A program made the position numbers and the translations under genes. From positions 186,001 to 250,000 of the forward strand of contig NZ_JAERSE020000006.1 of the NCBI RefSeq assembly GCF_016735585.2: DNA of 64,000 nt, written 5' to 3'. Below are positions 16,514 through 23,652 of this stretch, one piece after another. Source of the DNA: Chryseobacterium tagetis. GTDB taxonomy: Bacteria > Bacteroidota > Bacteroidia > Flavobacteriales > Weeksellaceae. A model generated the notes under the pieces. It worked only from the letters and a program-made list of their open reading frames with translations. It made no database searches and was not told the DNA's origin. The first letter of the stretch is position 1. Every line of letters starts with the position of its first letter.

Positions 16514-16566
16514 AAGTGATTTGTCAGTTCACTAATCCCGCAAAGTGAAGGTTATTAATGCAGAAA

Positions 16567-16639
16567 GCACGGGATTAAACCATATTTGCTAGCAGAGGCT
16601 CTGACAAAGCCAAACGACACAAATAGGAATAACCCGTGC
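16567..16639. repeat. 73-base imperfect inverted repeat upstream of the envelope operon
   Basis: GCACGGG (16567-16573) pairs with CCCGTGC (16633-16639); further inward, CATATTTG pairs imperfectly with CAAATAGG, and GGCT pairs with AGCC around the centre. The fold is a long stem with internal loops. It could be an RNA leader of the operon, whose start is 54 bases away, or a cassette-type recombination site. Confidence 0.5.
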
Positions 16640-17079
16640 CCATATAGCACGAGTCATAAACTATTTATTTTGTATCGTTTTTTGAAACTGTCAGATTTCT
16701 GCTAACAAAATAAAAGCTATGCTTCTGTTTTTTCGATAAAATTTGAGGTGCTAATATAAGAATTTTTGTAATTATATGACAGTTTGTTTTTTGTGGAAAT
16801 GCAACTGTTCGGGCATCATCACACACAAAAAAAGAGACTCTTATCAAAGTCTCTTCTATCTCTATATTTTTCCGATAAAACTATAATTACAGAAAAAGCT
16901 AACGAAGCGGGAGTTTATCCTGAGATGGTTTAAGGGTTGAACAGGTTTTCGTTATTAGCTTTGCAAGCTCAACGGAAAGGGCTTTTGAAAATCGTCAGTC
17001 CAAATATAGTCCAAATGCTCAATAACTTCCGTCTACCCTGCTTTTGCCAAACCGATGTTAGCAGCAGCACTTTTTAAAA
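16640..17079. other. Intergenic region with a minus-strand terminator and GTTAGC-type motifs
   Basis: No coding ORF. AGAGACT (16833-16839) and AGTCTCT (16848-16854) form a hairpin followed on the minus strand by seven Ts: a terminator for the lipoprotein gene to the right. AGCTAACGAA (16897-16906) is echoed by TTCGTTATTAGCT (16948-16960) as an imperfect inverted repeat. CTGCTAAC at 16699-16706 and GTTAGCAG at 17057-17064 are oppositely oriented copies of one motif. Confidence 0.5.
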
Positions 17080-17763
17080 TCAATGTATTTGCCCTTTTGC
17101 TTTTAACCATACAATTTTAAGATTTGTTTTTTGCACTATTTGTTCAAGGTCTTTTTTGGAATAATAGCCAAGAACAAAATCTTGTCCACCAGTATTGAAA
17201 TATGTAAATCGTCCTTTTGTTTTGTATTTGTCTGCCAAGTCTTGAACTTTGTCAAATAAATCTCCATCTGCCCAATCATCGTTAACTTTTAAGTCCCATT
17301 TATAATTGTCTCCATTGCAAGTGAATGAAACCCAAGCTTTTTTTTCTTCTACATCAACATAGTCTTTTAAATTTTCAAACTTTAATTCACCACTAGTAAT
17401 TCTTGAAATGTTTTGCATTATATCTATGTATGCACCATGGTCTTCAATTGCTTCAAGGTCAAAGTCCCAACATTTATTTGTTATTGGTGTCCAAGGTTCT
17501 CTTTCAATAGTTTGTCCAAGTGTCTGATACAATAAATGAAAAGGTTGGTCTTCAAATTCTTTGTAACCTCCTTGCCAACGATTTATGTCTGAAGTGTCAA
17601 CACCTTTGTTTAGTGTAAAACCAAGTTGTTTAAATATTACAAGTTGTTCTTGAAATGTCACTTTGTTGTTTAGTTTCTCCGTTGATTTTGTCTTCCCATT
17701 ACAGCCAAACAATCCAAGTAGTCCTATAATTCCCATTATCAAAATTGTGATTTTTATTTTCAT
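17080..17763 (-). CDS. Lipoprotein of unknown function
   Basis: A 227-residue lipoprotein; the lipobox LFGC puts the acylated cysteine at position 21. The mature part has a Trp-rich, acidic character (DINRWQGGYKEF, KCWDFDLEAIEDHGAYI, WDLKVNDDWADGDLF), reminiscent of immunity-type or SUKH-like proteins, but I cannot assign a family. It stands alone, with its own terminator at 16833-16854, and is flanked by inverted GTTAGCAG/CTGCTAAC motifs (17057 and 17788), which suggests a single-gene cassette. Confidence 0.72.
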   Translation of the reverse strand: MKIKITILIMGIIGLLGLFGCNGKTKSTEKLNNKVTFQEQLVIFKQLGFTLNKGVDTSDINRWQGGYKEFEDQPFHLLYQTLGQTIEREPWTPITNKCWDFDLEAIEDHGAYIDIMQNISRITSGELKFENLKDYVDVEEKKAWVSFTCNGDNYKWDLKVNDDWADGDLFDKVQDLADKYKTKGRFTYFNTGGQDFVLGYYSKKDLEQIVQKTNLKIVWLKAKGQIH

Positions 17764-18282
17764 TGTGAAGTCTGTCTCTGTGTGTTTCTGCTAACTTTCT
17801 AATTTAGGCATTGCGTCAATAATAACAATAGATATTGTGCTAATTTTTTTAATATTTATGAATTAAAGTTTGTAATTATTTGATTTCAGTAATCAAGGAA
17901 TGAGGTGTTTTTATGCTTTTATTTATATTATTTTTGGTTAAAACATACTAATGGAAATTTATATCCTATCAGTACTGTAAGAAACTGAGGATATGACTCT
18001 ATCTGCAATAATTTTGTAATAATTTACAATTTCCTTTGTTATTATACATTCGCTATAAACTACAAAATTTGATTCATTTTGTAAATTTTTACAAGTCTAT
18101 TGCGACTTAGGTAAGTAATCTTTATGGGCTTGATGGAGGTGTGAAAAATAGGAATAATAACAAGTGTACTTTTGTTAATATATATCTACCTATTTGCCCC
18201 AAAATGAACAGGCTAATATTTATATAAATATTAATCGAATTATTTCAGCCCTTTTGGTAAACCTTTTTAGAGGCGGTACTTT
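17764..18282. other. Intergenic region between two lipoprotein genes
   Basis: About 520 AT-rich bases. The CTGCTAAC motif at 17788-17795 lies shortly before the first lipoprotein gene. Several overlapping TTTTGTAA/TTACAA words occur near 18013-18095. No ORF of coding character, RNA gene or clear terminator was found. Confidence 0.4.
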
Positions 18283-18897
18283 TTATGGGTTGTATGGTTT
18301 TTCTTTTTCGTTATCTTTATAATATTCTGAAATGATTGAAAACTGTTTTTTTGTCAAAAGTATCGCCTGCAAATCATTACCTCCATAAAGTAAATAAAAT
18401 TGTTCGTCTATATTTTTGACTTTTAATATTTCATTTACTTTCTTAAAAAAGTTTCTTGGTGCTGCGTCCCAAAATGTTAGATTATCAAGTTCTTTTTTTG
18501 TGTAAAGATTTAATTTTTCTCCGTTGATTATTACATCATTTGTTTTTTCATAATCACTTGCAGTTTTTACAATCAAATTCACGGTTCTTTTCTCTAATAT
18601 TTTATTTATTTGAGGAAGGAAAAAGTCAAAATTAAATTCAGCAAGTTCTTCTGCATCAATATGAGCTATTTTGAGATTGGCATCATCATAAATGTCAAAA
18701 GAGTTTTTAAGTTCTCTTTTCAAACTGTTAATTTTTGAGCTGTCAGTATATTTTAGAAACTCATTGTCGATAAGTTCTTTGGCGTATATGCTGTCTGACT
18801 TTGATATATTTTCTTGTAAATTTTTATTTTTAGTCTGCGCTTTTTGATTGCAACTAAATAAAACCAGTAAAAGGAATAAATATGTTAGCTGTTTCAT
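18283..18897 (-). CDS. Lipoprotein of unknown function
   Basis: A 204-residue lipoprotein with lipobox LFSC (Cys16) after a short hydrophobic stretch. The mature protein is Lys/Asp/Asn-rich and appears mixed alpha/beta; segments such as IDAEELAEFNFDFFLPQINKI and FYLLYGGNDLQAILLTKKQ are helical. No family recognised. It is monocistronic on the minus strand and shows no close kinship with the other lipoprotein of the element. Confidence 0.7.
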   Translation of the reverse strand: MKQLTYLFLLLVLFSCNQKAQTKNKNLQENISKSDSIYAKELIDNEFLKYTDSSKINSLKRELKNSFDIYDDANLKIAHIDAEELAEFNFDFFLPQINKILEKRTVNLIVKTASDYEKTNDVIINGEKLNLYTKKELDNLTFWDAAPRNFFKKVNEILKVKNIDEQFYLLYGGNDLQAILLTKKQFSIISEYYKDNEKEKPYNP

Positions 18898-19555
18898 TAG
18901 ATATCATTTTTAGCATTGCCTATATTTGTTGTTGCTTAATGTTTGATATAATAGTCCCTTTGTATAGCATAAGTAGGTAAATCCTTCCAAATATAAAATT
19001 TATTTCATTATCTATCTCACTCTAATTCACTTCTAACAATCTTAAATAAATATTTCGGGTAGCTATGGTAAACGGATTGTTTTGTTTTAGGTATGGTAAT
19101 GATTTTACCTGTGGAGTTTTGGGAAAGTGCATAATACTTGGTGTGCTATTTACACCACCCTCCAAATTTTTGCTGTAAAAATACACCCCTATGCCGTATC
19201 TCAAAATTTTTATAGATATGTCGGGTGTGTACCTACTATATGGATTTCGCACCCCGACAGAGTGTTTTTTTTCGGTGTACCCCTGTCAAAGATTTTTTGT
19301 TTTTTTTGACTGCTGTTCTTATTTTCCTGTACTCCGAGTGATTAAAAAGTTTTTAACAGACGTTAATATTTTGGTTAAAAACTGCTGTAAACACTTGTAT
19401 TTATGAGGATTTTGCTGTATATTTATACATCTTTACAAGCTACTTTTAGCCTTGTGTCTTTGGGTACAAGGTTCAATATAAAAAAAAAAATGCCTAGCTG
19501 GCTCGAACACAACTAGGCGAATCAATAAATTTTAACTACACTAAAACTTATCAAC
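18898..19555. other. Long noncoding region upstream of ardA
   Basis: About 660 bases; short ORFs on both strands have no coding character. It contains a perfect 10-bp inverted repeat AGTTTTTAAC (19348-19357) / GTTAAAAACT (19374-19383), one copy of the integrase-type 11-mer TTTGGGTACAA at 19459-19469, and a hairpin GCCTAG (19492-19497) / CTAGGC (19513-19518) next to a run of twelve As, which would be a terminator on the minus strand. The ardA promoter must lie here, but no clear -7 box was seen. Confidence 0.5.
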
Positions 19556-20083
19556 ATGACAAAGTTAACAAATTGTCTTGATACTGCTAGTATCTATGTA
19601 TCAACATACGCTAAGTACAATAATTCATGCCTGTATGGCAAATGGCTTAACCTTTCAGATTATTCTGATTTTGAAGAATTACAACAGGTAATGTATGAAC
19701 TACATTCTGATGAATCTGACCCTGAATTTTTATTTTCCGATTATGAGGGTTGTTCTCTATTTGAAAAATTGAGATTGATAGGGGAAAGTTTTTTATCTCC
19801 CGAAATTTATGAGATTGCCGAGCAAATAAATGTATCAGAATATGATTCAGAAGTTTTTGAAGCTTGTATTGACTGTTTAGGCAAAATGGATTTTCAAAGC
19901 CTGTATGAATATGTAAACAACTTTTATTACGGCGAATACGAAAGTGATGAAGACTTTGTACAATACTTATATGAAGATGATACTTTTAATATTCCGAATT
20001 GGGTTGTGATTGATTGGGAAGCTACGGCAAGGAGTATAATGTTTGATTATTTTGAAAGTAACGGGCATTACTTTAAATCGTAG
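19556..20083 (+). CDS. ardA: Antirestriction protein ArdA
   Basis: A 175-residue, strongly acidic protein that mimics bent B-form DNA and blocks type I restriction enzymes when the element enters a new cell. The ArdA pattern is visible: an N-terminal YVSTYAKYNNSCLYGKWL, then DFEELQQVMYELHSDESDPE and FLFSDYEG, and near the C-terminus VVIDWEATARSIMFDYF with NGHYF. Family members are about 165-180 residues, so it is full length. The charge is dominated by Asp and Glu, as needed for DNA mimicry. It is the last gene before attR, an early-entry position. Its product would protect the whole element. Confidence 0.9.
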   Translation: MTKLTNCLDTASIYVSTYAKYNNSCLYGKWLNLSDYSDFEELQQVMYELHSDESDPEFLFSDYEGCSLFEKLRLIGESFLSPEIYEIAEQINVSEYDSEVFEACIDCLGKMDFQSLYEYVNNFYYGEYESDEDFVQYLYEDDTFNIPNWVVIDWEATARSIMFDYFESNGHYFKS

Positions 20084-20176
20084 TATATTTGTATTATTAT
20101 AATAACTTATTGTATTCTCAAAATTTAAATAAGTTTAATTAAATTCAAACAGATTCAAAAAAGTACATTTTAAAAA

Positions 20177-20199
20177 TTTGGGTACAACTTTGGGTACAA
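20177..20199. repeat. Right arm-type repeats of the element
   Basis: TTTGGGTACAA occurs at 20177-20187 and 20189-20199 with the same 12-base period as at the left end (2967-2989), in direct orientation. The pair lies 66 bases inside attR. Confidence 0.65.
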
Positions 20200-20206
20200 A
20201 AACAAA

Positions 20207-20255
20207 AAAGAGAAAATGTAATTATTTAAAATTCAATAATTTACAAATTCTCTTT
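20207..20255 (-). terminator. Element-borne replacement terminator for tmRNA
   Basis: Arms 20207-20226 and 20235-20255 pair over about 18 positions with two A-A mismatches and one bulge. On the minus strand the hairpin is followed by CTTTTTTGTTTTTG. It starts 12 bases beyond the tmRNA 3' end and shares AAAGAG...TTTGTAA with the ancestral terminator at 2803-2837. Confidence 0.65.
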
Positions 20256-20264
20256 AGTTTAAAA

Positions 20265-20280
20265 AGTGGAGTTGGAGGGA
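20265..20280. repeat. attR core within the ssrA 3' end
   Basis: Second copy of AGTGGAGTTGGAGGGA. Read on the minus strand it is the end of the tmRNA T-arm/acceptor stem; ssrA is intact on this side. Confidence 0.85.
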
Positions 20281-20664
20281 TTCGAACCCTCGTCCAAACA
20301 AGCAATACATAAGCTTTCTACATGCTTATTCTACCATTGGTTTTCGACTGGAGGCAGAGGATAGACACCCAACTTCCAGCTTATCTTCTAAATTTTCGTG
20401 TTTTATCCGAAGCTTATAAAACCTTATTTCCGCATTCCTATATCCCAGAATCAAACGCCGCAGAACAGAGCATTTGTGGAATATCTTGCTTCCCTACTGA
20501 AATCTTCGGGAAAACGCTTGATCTACTATACTTCGATATTAAGCTGCAAGAGCGAACTCTTCGTTGCCAGTTAAAATTTTGTAGCAAGGGATTATAGAGA
20601 TCGCGCTACGGTTCTCTGCATGCTTACTTATCCATTGACCTTGCTGTCGAAACCAGTCAACCCC
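20267..20664 (-). ncRNA. ssrA: tmRNA (ssrA)
   Basis: Rescues stalled ribosomes by adding a degradation tag. On the minus strand the RNA begins GGGGTTGACTGGTTTCGACA and ends in the T-arm GGTTCGAATCC and CAACTCC; the 7-bp acceptor stem GGGGTTG/CAACTCC pairs, with A as discriminator. CCA is not encoded (next bases are CT), so it must be added. The tag frame reads GGC AAC GAA GAG TTC GCT CTT GCA GCT TAA (20568-20539), giving GNEEFALAA, ending in the usual LAA. The length of 398 fits Bacteroidetes tmRNAs. The element sits directly behind its 3' end. Confidence 0.95.
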
Positions 20665-20680
20665 ATGAATAAAGTGAATG

Positions 20681-20703
20681 CAAAGATAATTAATTTGTTC
20701 AAA
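20681..20703 (-). promoter_or_regulatory. ssrA promoter
   Basis: On the minus strand, TTTGAAC (20703-20697) and TATCTTTG (20688-20681) match -33 and -7 boxes, placing transcription start about ten bases before the mature 5' end. The spacer is on the short side. Confidence 0.6.
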
Positions 20704-20880
20704 TAACATTAATATTGTGAGTTGCTTTTTTATACAATTGATAAAATGAGAATTTGTAACATATTATGGACTTAATTATTTATGAAAGTAAATAGCTATT
20801 AATAAAGGGTTCTTTTGATTTTTTTTAATTAAAATTGAATTATATAAGATTGATTATTTTGTAGTTTAATAAAAAATGTA

Positions 20881-20888
20881 TACTTTTG
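20881..20888 (+). promoter_or_regulatory. rpsU promoter -7 box
   Basis: TACTTTTG fits TAnnTTTG, 24 bases before the rpsU start codon. Confidence 0.6.
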
Positions 20889-20911
20889 CAATCCAAAATG
20901 AGATGTAATAT

Positions 20912-21109
20912 ATGTTAATAATTCCAGTAAAAGACGGAGAGTCTATCGACAGAGCATTAAAAAAATATAAAAGAAAATTTGATAAAACGGGTACAGTTCG
21001 TCAATTAAGAGCTAGACAAGCGTTTATTAAGCCTTCTGTAACTTTAAGACAAGCTAGATTGAAAGCTGCTCACAAGCAAAGAAACCTTAGCAAGGAAGAA
21101 CAGGCTTAA
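20912..21109 (+). CDS. rpsU: 30S ribosomal protein bS21
   Basis: Small basic ribosomal protein of 65 residues that sits near the anti-Shine-Dalgarno end of 16S rRNA. The sequence MLIIPVKDGESIDRALKKYK followed by the RARQAFIKPSVTLRQARLKAA helices is typical of bS21. Length is normal. It is transcribed from its own promoter, divergent from ssrA, and is followed by a hairpin at 21133-21170 before xerC. Confidence 0.96.
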   Translation: MLIIPVKDGESIDRALKKYKRKFDKTGTVRQLRARQAFIKPSVTLRQARLKAAHKQRNLSKEEQA

Positions 21110-21132
21110 GATATTTTCTTAAATACATACTA

Positions 21133-21170
21133 AATTCACTCTTTAAATAGTTATATTTGAAGAGTGAATT
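21133..21170 (+). terminator. rpsU terminator with the xerC promoter in its loop
   Basis: AATTCACTCTT (21133-21143) and AAGAGTGAATT (21160-21170) form an 11-bp stem followed by TTTTG. The loop contains TATATTTG (21152-21159), a good -7 box for xerC, whose start lies 29 bases downstream. Confidence 0.65.
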
Positions 21171-21187
21171 TTTGTTTTTATACTTAA

Positions 21188-22078
21188 ATGATGCTGAATA
21201 AATTTTTAGACTATTTACAATTAGAGAAGAGGTATTCTCCTCACACCATTACAAGCTATAAAAAAGACCTGGAAGATTTTTCTCATTTCTATCTTAAAAC
21301 TGAATCTTCCGACGATATTTCTAAAGCCGACAAAAAAATAATCAGAAACTTTATCGTAGAATTAAGTGAGAATGGTATTTCCAAGAGAAGTATTAATAGG
21401 AAACTTTCTTCATTGCGTAGCTTCTATCTGTTTCTTCTTAAGATAGGGGAGATTAAGGTTTCTCCTACAGAGAGCATCTCTTCCCTCAAATTTTATGCAG
21501 AAAAGCAAATTCCTATCTCTAAAGAGGAAATGCAGGTGCTTAGTGATAATATATTTGATTACATACACGATGTTTTGGAAAAATCTATCATAGAGGTATT
21601 GTATCAGACTGGTATTCGGAAGGCGGAGCTCTGTGGTATGATATTTGAGAATGTTAACATAGACGGAAACGAAATGAAAGTTATCGGGAAAGGTAATAAA
21701 GAAAGGGTGATTCCTATTTCCCAAAACTTGTCAGATCTGTTAAAAAGTTACTTAGATGTCCGTAAGCCAATGGTTGAATATGAGTCCTGTTTTTTTGTTA
21801 ACAAGAAAGGCAAAAAACTCTCTGAAAAATTTGTTTATGTGGTAGTTAATAAGTACCTTAGTCTTATAACAACAAAAGAAAAAAGAAGTCCTCACATCCT
21901 TCGTCATAGCTTTGCTACACACGTTTTGGATAATGGGGCGGAGATCTCCAAAGTGAAAAAAATATTAGGGCATTCCAGTCTTGCAAGTACTCAAGTTTAT
22001 ACGAATGCGAATATAGAACAATTGAAAAAAGTGTTTAATCTGGCTCACCCTAGAGCATCAAAAAAAGAAGAATTATGA
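21188..22078 (+). CDS. xerC: Tyrosine recombinase XerC
   Basis: Chromosome dimer resolution recombinase of 296 residues, acting with XerD at dif near the septum. The N-terminal SAM-like domain (about 1-85, starting FLDYLQLEKRYSPHTITSYKKDL) is followed by the catalytic domain with Arg in YQTGIRKAEL, Lys in GKGNKERVIP, HxxR in HILRHSFATH, His in LGHSSLAST and Tyr in QVYTN. ATG codons at 21188 and 21191 are both possible starts. The stop overlaps the next gene by four bases (ATGA), so the two are translationally coupled. It is clearly host-type, unlike the integrase at 3014. Confidence 0.94.
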   Translation: MMLNKFLDYLQLEKRYSPHTITSYKKDLEDFSHFYLKTESSDDISKADKKIIRNFIVELSENGISKRSINRKLSSLRSFYLFLLKIGEIKVSPTESISSLKFYAEKQIPISKEEMQVLSDNIFDYIHDVLEKSIIEVLYQTGIRKAELCGMIFENVNIDGNEMKVIGKGNKERVIPISQNLSDLLKSYLDVRKPMVEYESCFFVNKKGKKLSEKFVYVVVNKYLSLITTKEKRSPHILRHSFATHVLDNGAEISKVKKILGHSSLASTQVYTNANIEQLKKVFNLAHPRASKKEEL

Positions 22079-22365
22079 AGATCACAGTACAATCAATTGG
22101 TTTAACTCCACACGAACCACTAGAATCACACATTGAAAAAAAAGTAAGCAAATTGGATACATTTTATGATAAAATTGTAGAGTGTAAAATATTTTTAAAA
22201 GTAGAAAACAACTCGGATAAAGCTAACAAAACTGCCGAGATTATTTTGGCGGTTCCGGGAGATGATATCGTAGTAAAAAAGACTTCCAACTCTTTTGAAG
22301 AAAGTTTAGACCTGTGTGTTGATACTGCTAAAAAGCTACTAATCAAGAAAAAAGAAATGGCATAG
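22075..22365 (+). CDS. hpf: Ribosome hibernation promoting factor (HPF/RaiA family)
   Basis: A 96-residue protein that binds idle ribosomes. MKITVQSIGLTPHEPLESHI and the KKVSKLDTFYDKIVECKIFL strand match the short HPF/YfiA fold; there is no long C-terminal dimerisation domain. It overlaps the xerC stop by four bases, a common xerC-hpf arrangement in flavobacteria. The tRNA cluster follows after a promoter. Confidence 0.92.
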   Translation: MKITVQSIGLTPHEPLESHIEKKVSKLDTFYDKIVECKIFLKVENNSDKANKTAEIILAVPGDDIVVKKTSNSFEESLDLCVDTAKKLLIKKKEMA

Positions 22366-22419
22366 AAAAAAAAGATAAAAAAAGTCATTAAAAAATTTGA
22401 GAATTCAAAAAAACCGTTC

Positions 22420-22427
22420 TATATTTG
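22420..22427 (+). promoter_or_regulatory. Promoter of the tRNA cluster
   Basis: TATATTTG with TTGA near 22397 at the -33 distance; 50 bases before the first tRNA. Confidence 0.65.
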
Positions 22428-22476
22428 CACTCGCAAAAAGGGAACAGTGTTCTTTTGAATTCTTTTTTTATTAAAT

Positions 22477-22550
22477 GCTTCCATAGCTCAGTTGGCCAGA
22501 GCACGTGATTTGTAATCTCGGGGTCGTGGGTTCGAATCCCTCTGGAAGCT
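22477..22550 (+). tRNA. tRNA-Thr (TGT), copy 1
   Basis: Acceptor GCTTCCA/TGGAAGC, T-loop TTCGAAT, anticodon loop TTTGTAA with anticodon TGT. The anticodon stem CGTGA/TCTCG has one T-T mismatch. CCA is not encoded. Confidence 0.93.
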
Positions 22551-22571
22551 CAATTTTAATATAAAATATCT

Positions 22572-22652
22572 GGGGAGATTCCAGAGTGGCTAAATGGGAC
22601 TGACTGTAACTCAGTTGCTTCGGCTTCGTAGGTTCGAATCCTGCTCTCCCCA
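22572..22652 (+). tRNA. tRNA-Tyr (GTA), copy 1
   Basis: 81 bases with a long variable arm. Acceptor GGGGAGA/TCTCCCC, anticodon stem ACTGA/TCAGT, loop CTGTAAC with anticodon GTA. Confidence 0.95.
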
Positions 22653-22739
22653 CATTTTATATTAGAAAAAAAACTTGCAAGATTCGAGAATTATTCTTAG
22701 TTTTGCACAGCGTTTACCAATAGTTTTGGAAACAAAATT

Positions 22740-22812
22740 GCGGAAGTAGCTCAGTTGGTAGAGCGTCAGCCTTCCAAGCTGAATGTCGCGGGTTCGACCC
22801 CCGTCTTCCGCT
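22740..22812 (+). tRNA. tRNA-Gly (TCC), copy 1
   Basis: Acceptor GCGGAAG/CTTCCGC, anticodon stem TCAGC/GCTGA, loop CTTCCAA with anticodon TCC. A separate promoter-like TAGTTTTG precedes it by about 40 bases. Confidence 0.95.
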
Positions 22813-22898
22813 CAAATATCACTTGTAAAGTGTGTTTTTTACAACTGAAATGATGTAGAGTAGAGTTTCTCTAAAGATTCAGTCCAATTATTAAAATT

Positions 22899-22972
22899 GC
22901 TTCCATAGCTCAGTTGGCCAGAGCACGTGATTTGTAATCTCGGGGTCGTGGGTTCGAATCCCTCTGGAAGCT
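22899..22972 (+). tRNA. tRNA-Thr (TGT), copy 2
   Basis: Same 74 bases as 22477-22550, in the second copy of the tandem block. Confidence 0.93.
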
Positions 22973-22993
22973 CAATTTTAATATAAAATATCT

Positions 22994-23074
22994 GGGGAGA
23001 TTCCAGAGTGGCTAAATGGGACTGACTGTAACTCAGTTGCTTCGGCTTCGTAGGTTCGAATCCTGCTCTCCCCA
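22994..23074 (+). tRNA. tRNA-Tyr (GTA), copy 2
   Basis: Same sequence as 22572-22652, second tandem copy. Confidence 0.95.
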
Positions 23075-23160
23075 CATTTTATATTAAAGAAAAACTTGCA
23101 CAACTAAAGGATTTTTCCTAAGTTTGCAAAGCGTTTACCAATAATTTTGGAAACAAAATT

Positions 23161-23233
23161 GCGGAAGTAGCTCAGTTGGTAGAGCGTCAGCCTTCCAAGC
23201 TGAATGTCGCGGGTTCGACCCCCGTCTTCCGCT
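23161..23233 (+). tRNA. tRNA-Gly (TCC), copy 2
   Basis: Same sequence as 22740-22812; preceded by TAAGTTTG, an exact -7 box. Confidence 0.95.
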
Positions 23234-23274
23234 CAACGAAAATCATGCTATTCAGTGTGATTTTTTTAGTTAAT

Positions 23275-23346
23275 GCCGACTTAGCTCAGCGGTAGAGTGC
23301 TTCCTTGGTAAGGAAGAGGTCACGGGTTCAAGTCCCGTAGTTGGCT
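23275..23346 (+). tRNA. tRNA-Thr (GGT)
   Basis: Acceptor GCCGACT/AGTTGGC, anticodon stem CTTCC/GGAAG, loop TTGGTAA with anticodon GGT. It lies outside the duplicated block. Confidence 0.95.
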
Positions 23347-23355
23347 CTCGTTTCA

Positions 23356-23383
23356 ATCCCGATTTCTTCGGGATATTTTTTTG
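23356..23383 (+). terminator. Terminator of the tRNA cluster
   Basis: ATCCCGA (23356-23362) and TCGGGAT (23368-23374) with a short loop, followed by ATTTTTTTG. The 270 bases between this hairpin and the response regulator gene show nothing else. Confidence 0.85.
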
Positions 23384-23652
23384 CCTGAACTTTTCAAAAA
23401 TATTTCGATACCATTTTGAAGCCCCCTTATTTTAAAAGTAGAAATATTTCGGATCTGACTTAAGATAATTGTTAAACACCCAATTGGATTATAATGAAAT
23501 TCTTGGCTGATGTCAATGTTAGAATTGTATAGTTGGTCATAGTTATTAAAATAGAAATTCAACCTTAAAATTTAATTAAAGTCTCTCTTTCTCTTTACAA
23601 CTTCATTTACAATCATAAAAAATTTTGTTACATTCGTATAAAATATAGTTTG

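Larger units (their letters stand above)
2838..20280. mobile_element. 17.4-kb integrative element in the 3' end of ssrA
   Basis: The 16-base sequence AGTGGAGTTGGAGGGA occurs at 2838-2853 and again at 20265-20280, where it is the 3' end of the tmRNA gene. A tyrosine integrase lies just inside the left copy, reading inward. Interior genes are AT-rich accessory types: HTH protein, ParB-like protein, TV-Pol-like polymerase, secreted protease, phosphoesterase-STAND protein, lipoproteins and ArdA. No relaxase, type IV secretion or capsid genes are visible, so transfer would depend on a helper. Presence of an autonomous replication phase is inferred from the polymerase and ParB-like gene. Confidence 0.88.
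22477..23233. repeat. Tandem duplication of a Thr-Tyr-Gly tRNA block
   Basis: The three tRNA genes recur in the same order with period 421-422. The tRNA genes and the spacer between Thr and Tyr are identical by eye; the spacers before the Gly genes and between the two blocks have diverged. Confidence 0.9.

Noticed and set aside
19022..19406. Short overlapping ORFs before ardA
   Set aside because: Overlap each other on both strands, no ribosome-binding context or protein-like composition.
2838..20280. Complete prophage or conjugative element
   Set aside because: No capsid, tail, lysis, relaxase or type IV secretion genes could be recognised.
20322..20597. Plus-strand ORF of 91 residues
   Set aside because: Lies antisense within the tmRNA gene and has no coding features.
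22471..23075. Two minus-strand ORFs of 60 and 78 residues with nearly the same protein
   Set aside because: They are antisense to the duplicated tRNA-Thr and tRNA-Tyr genes; the repeat is explained by the tRNA block.
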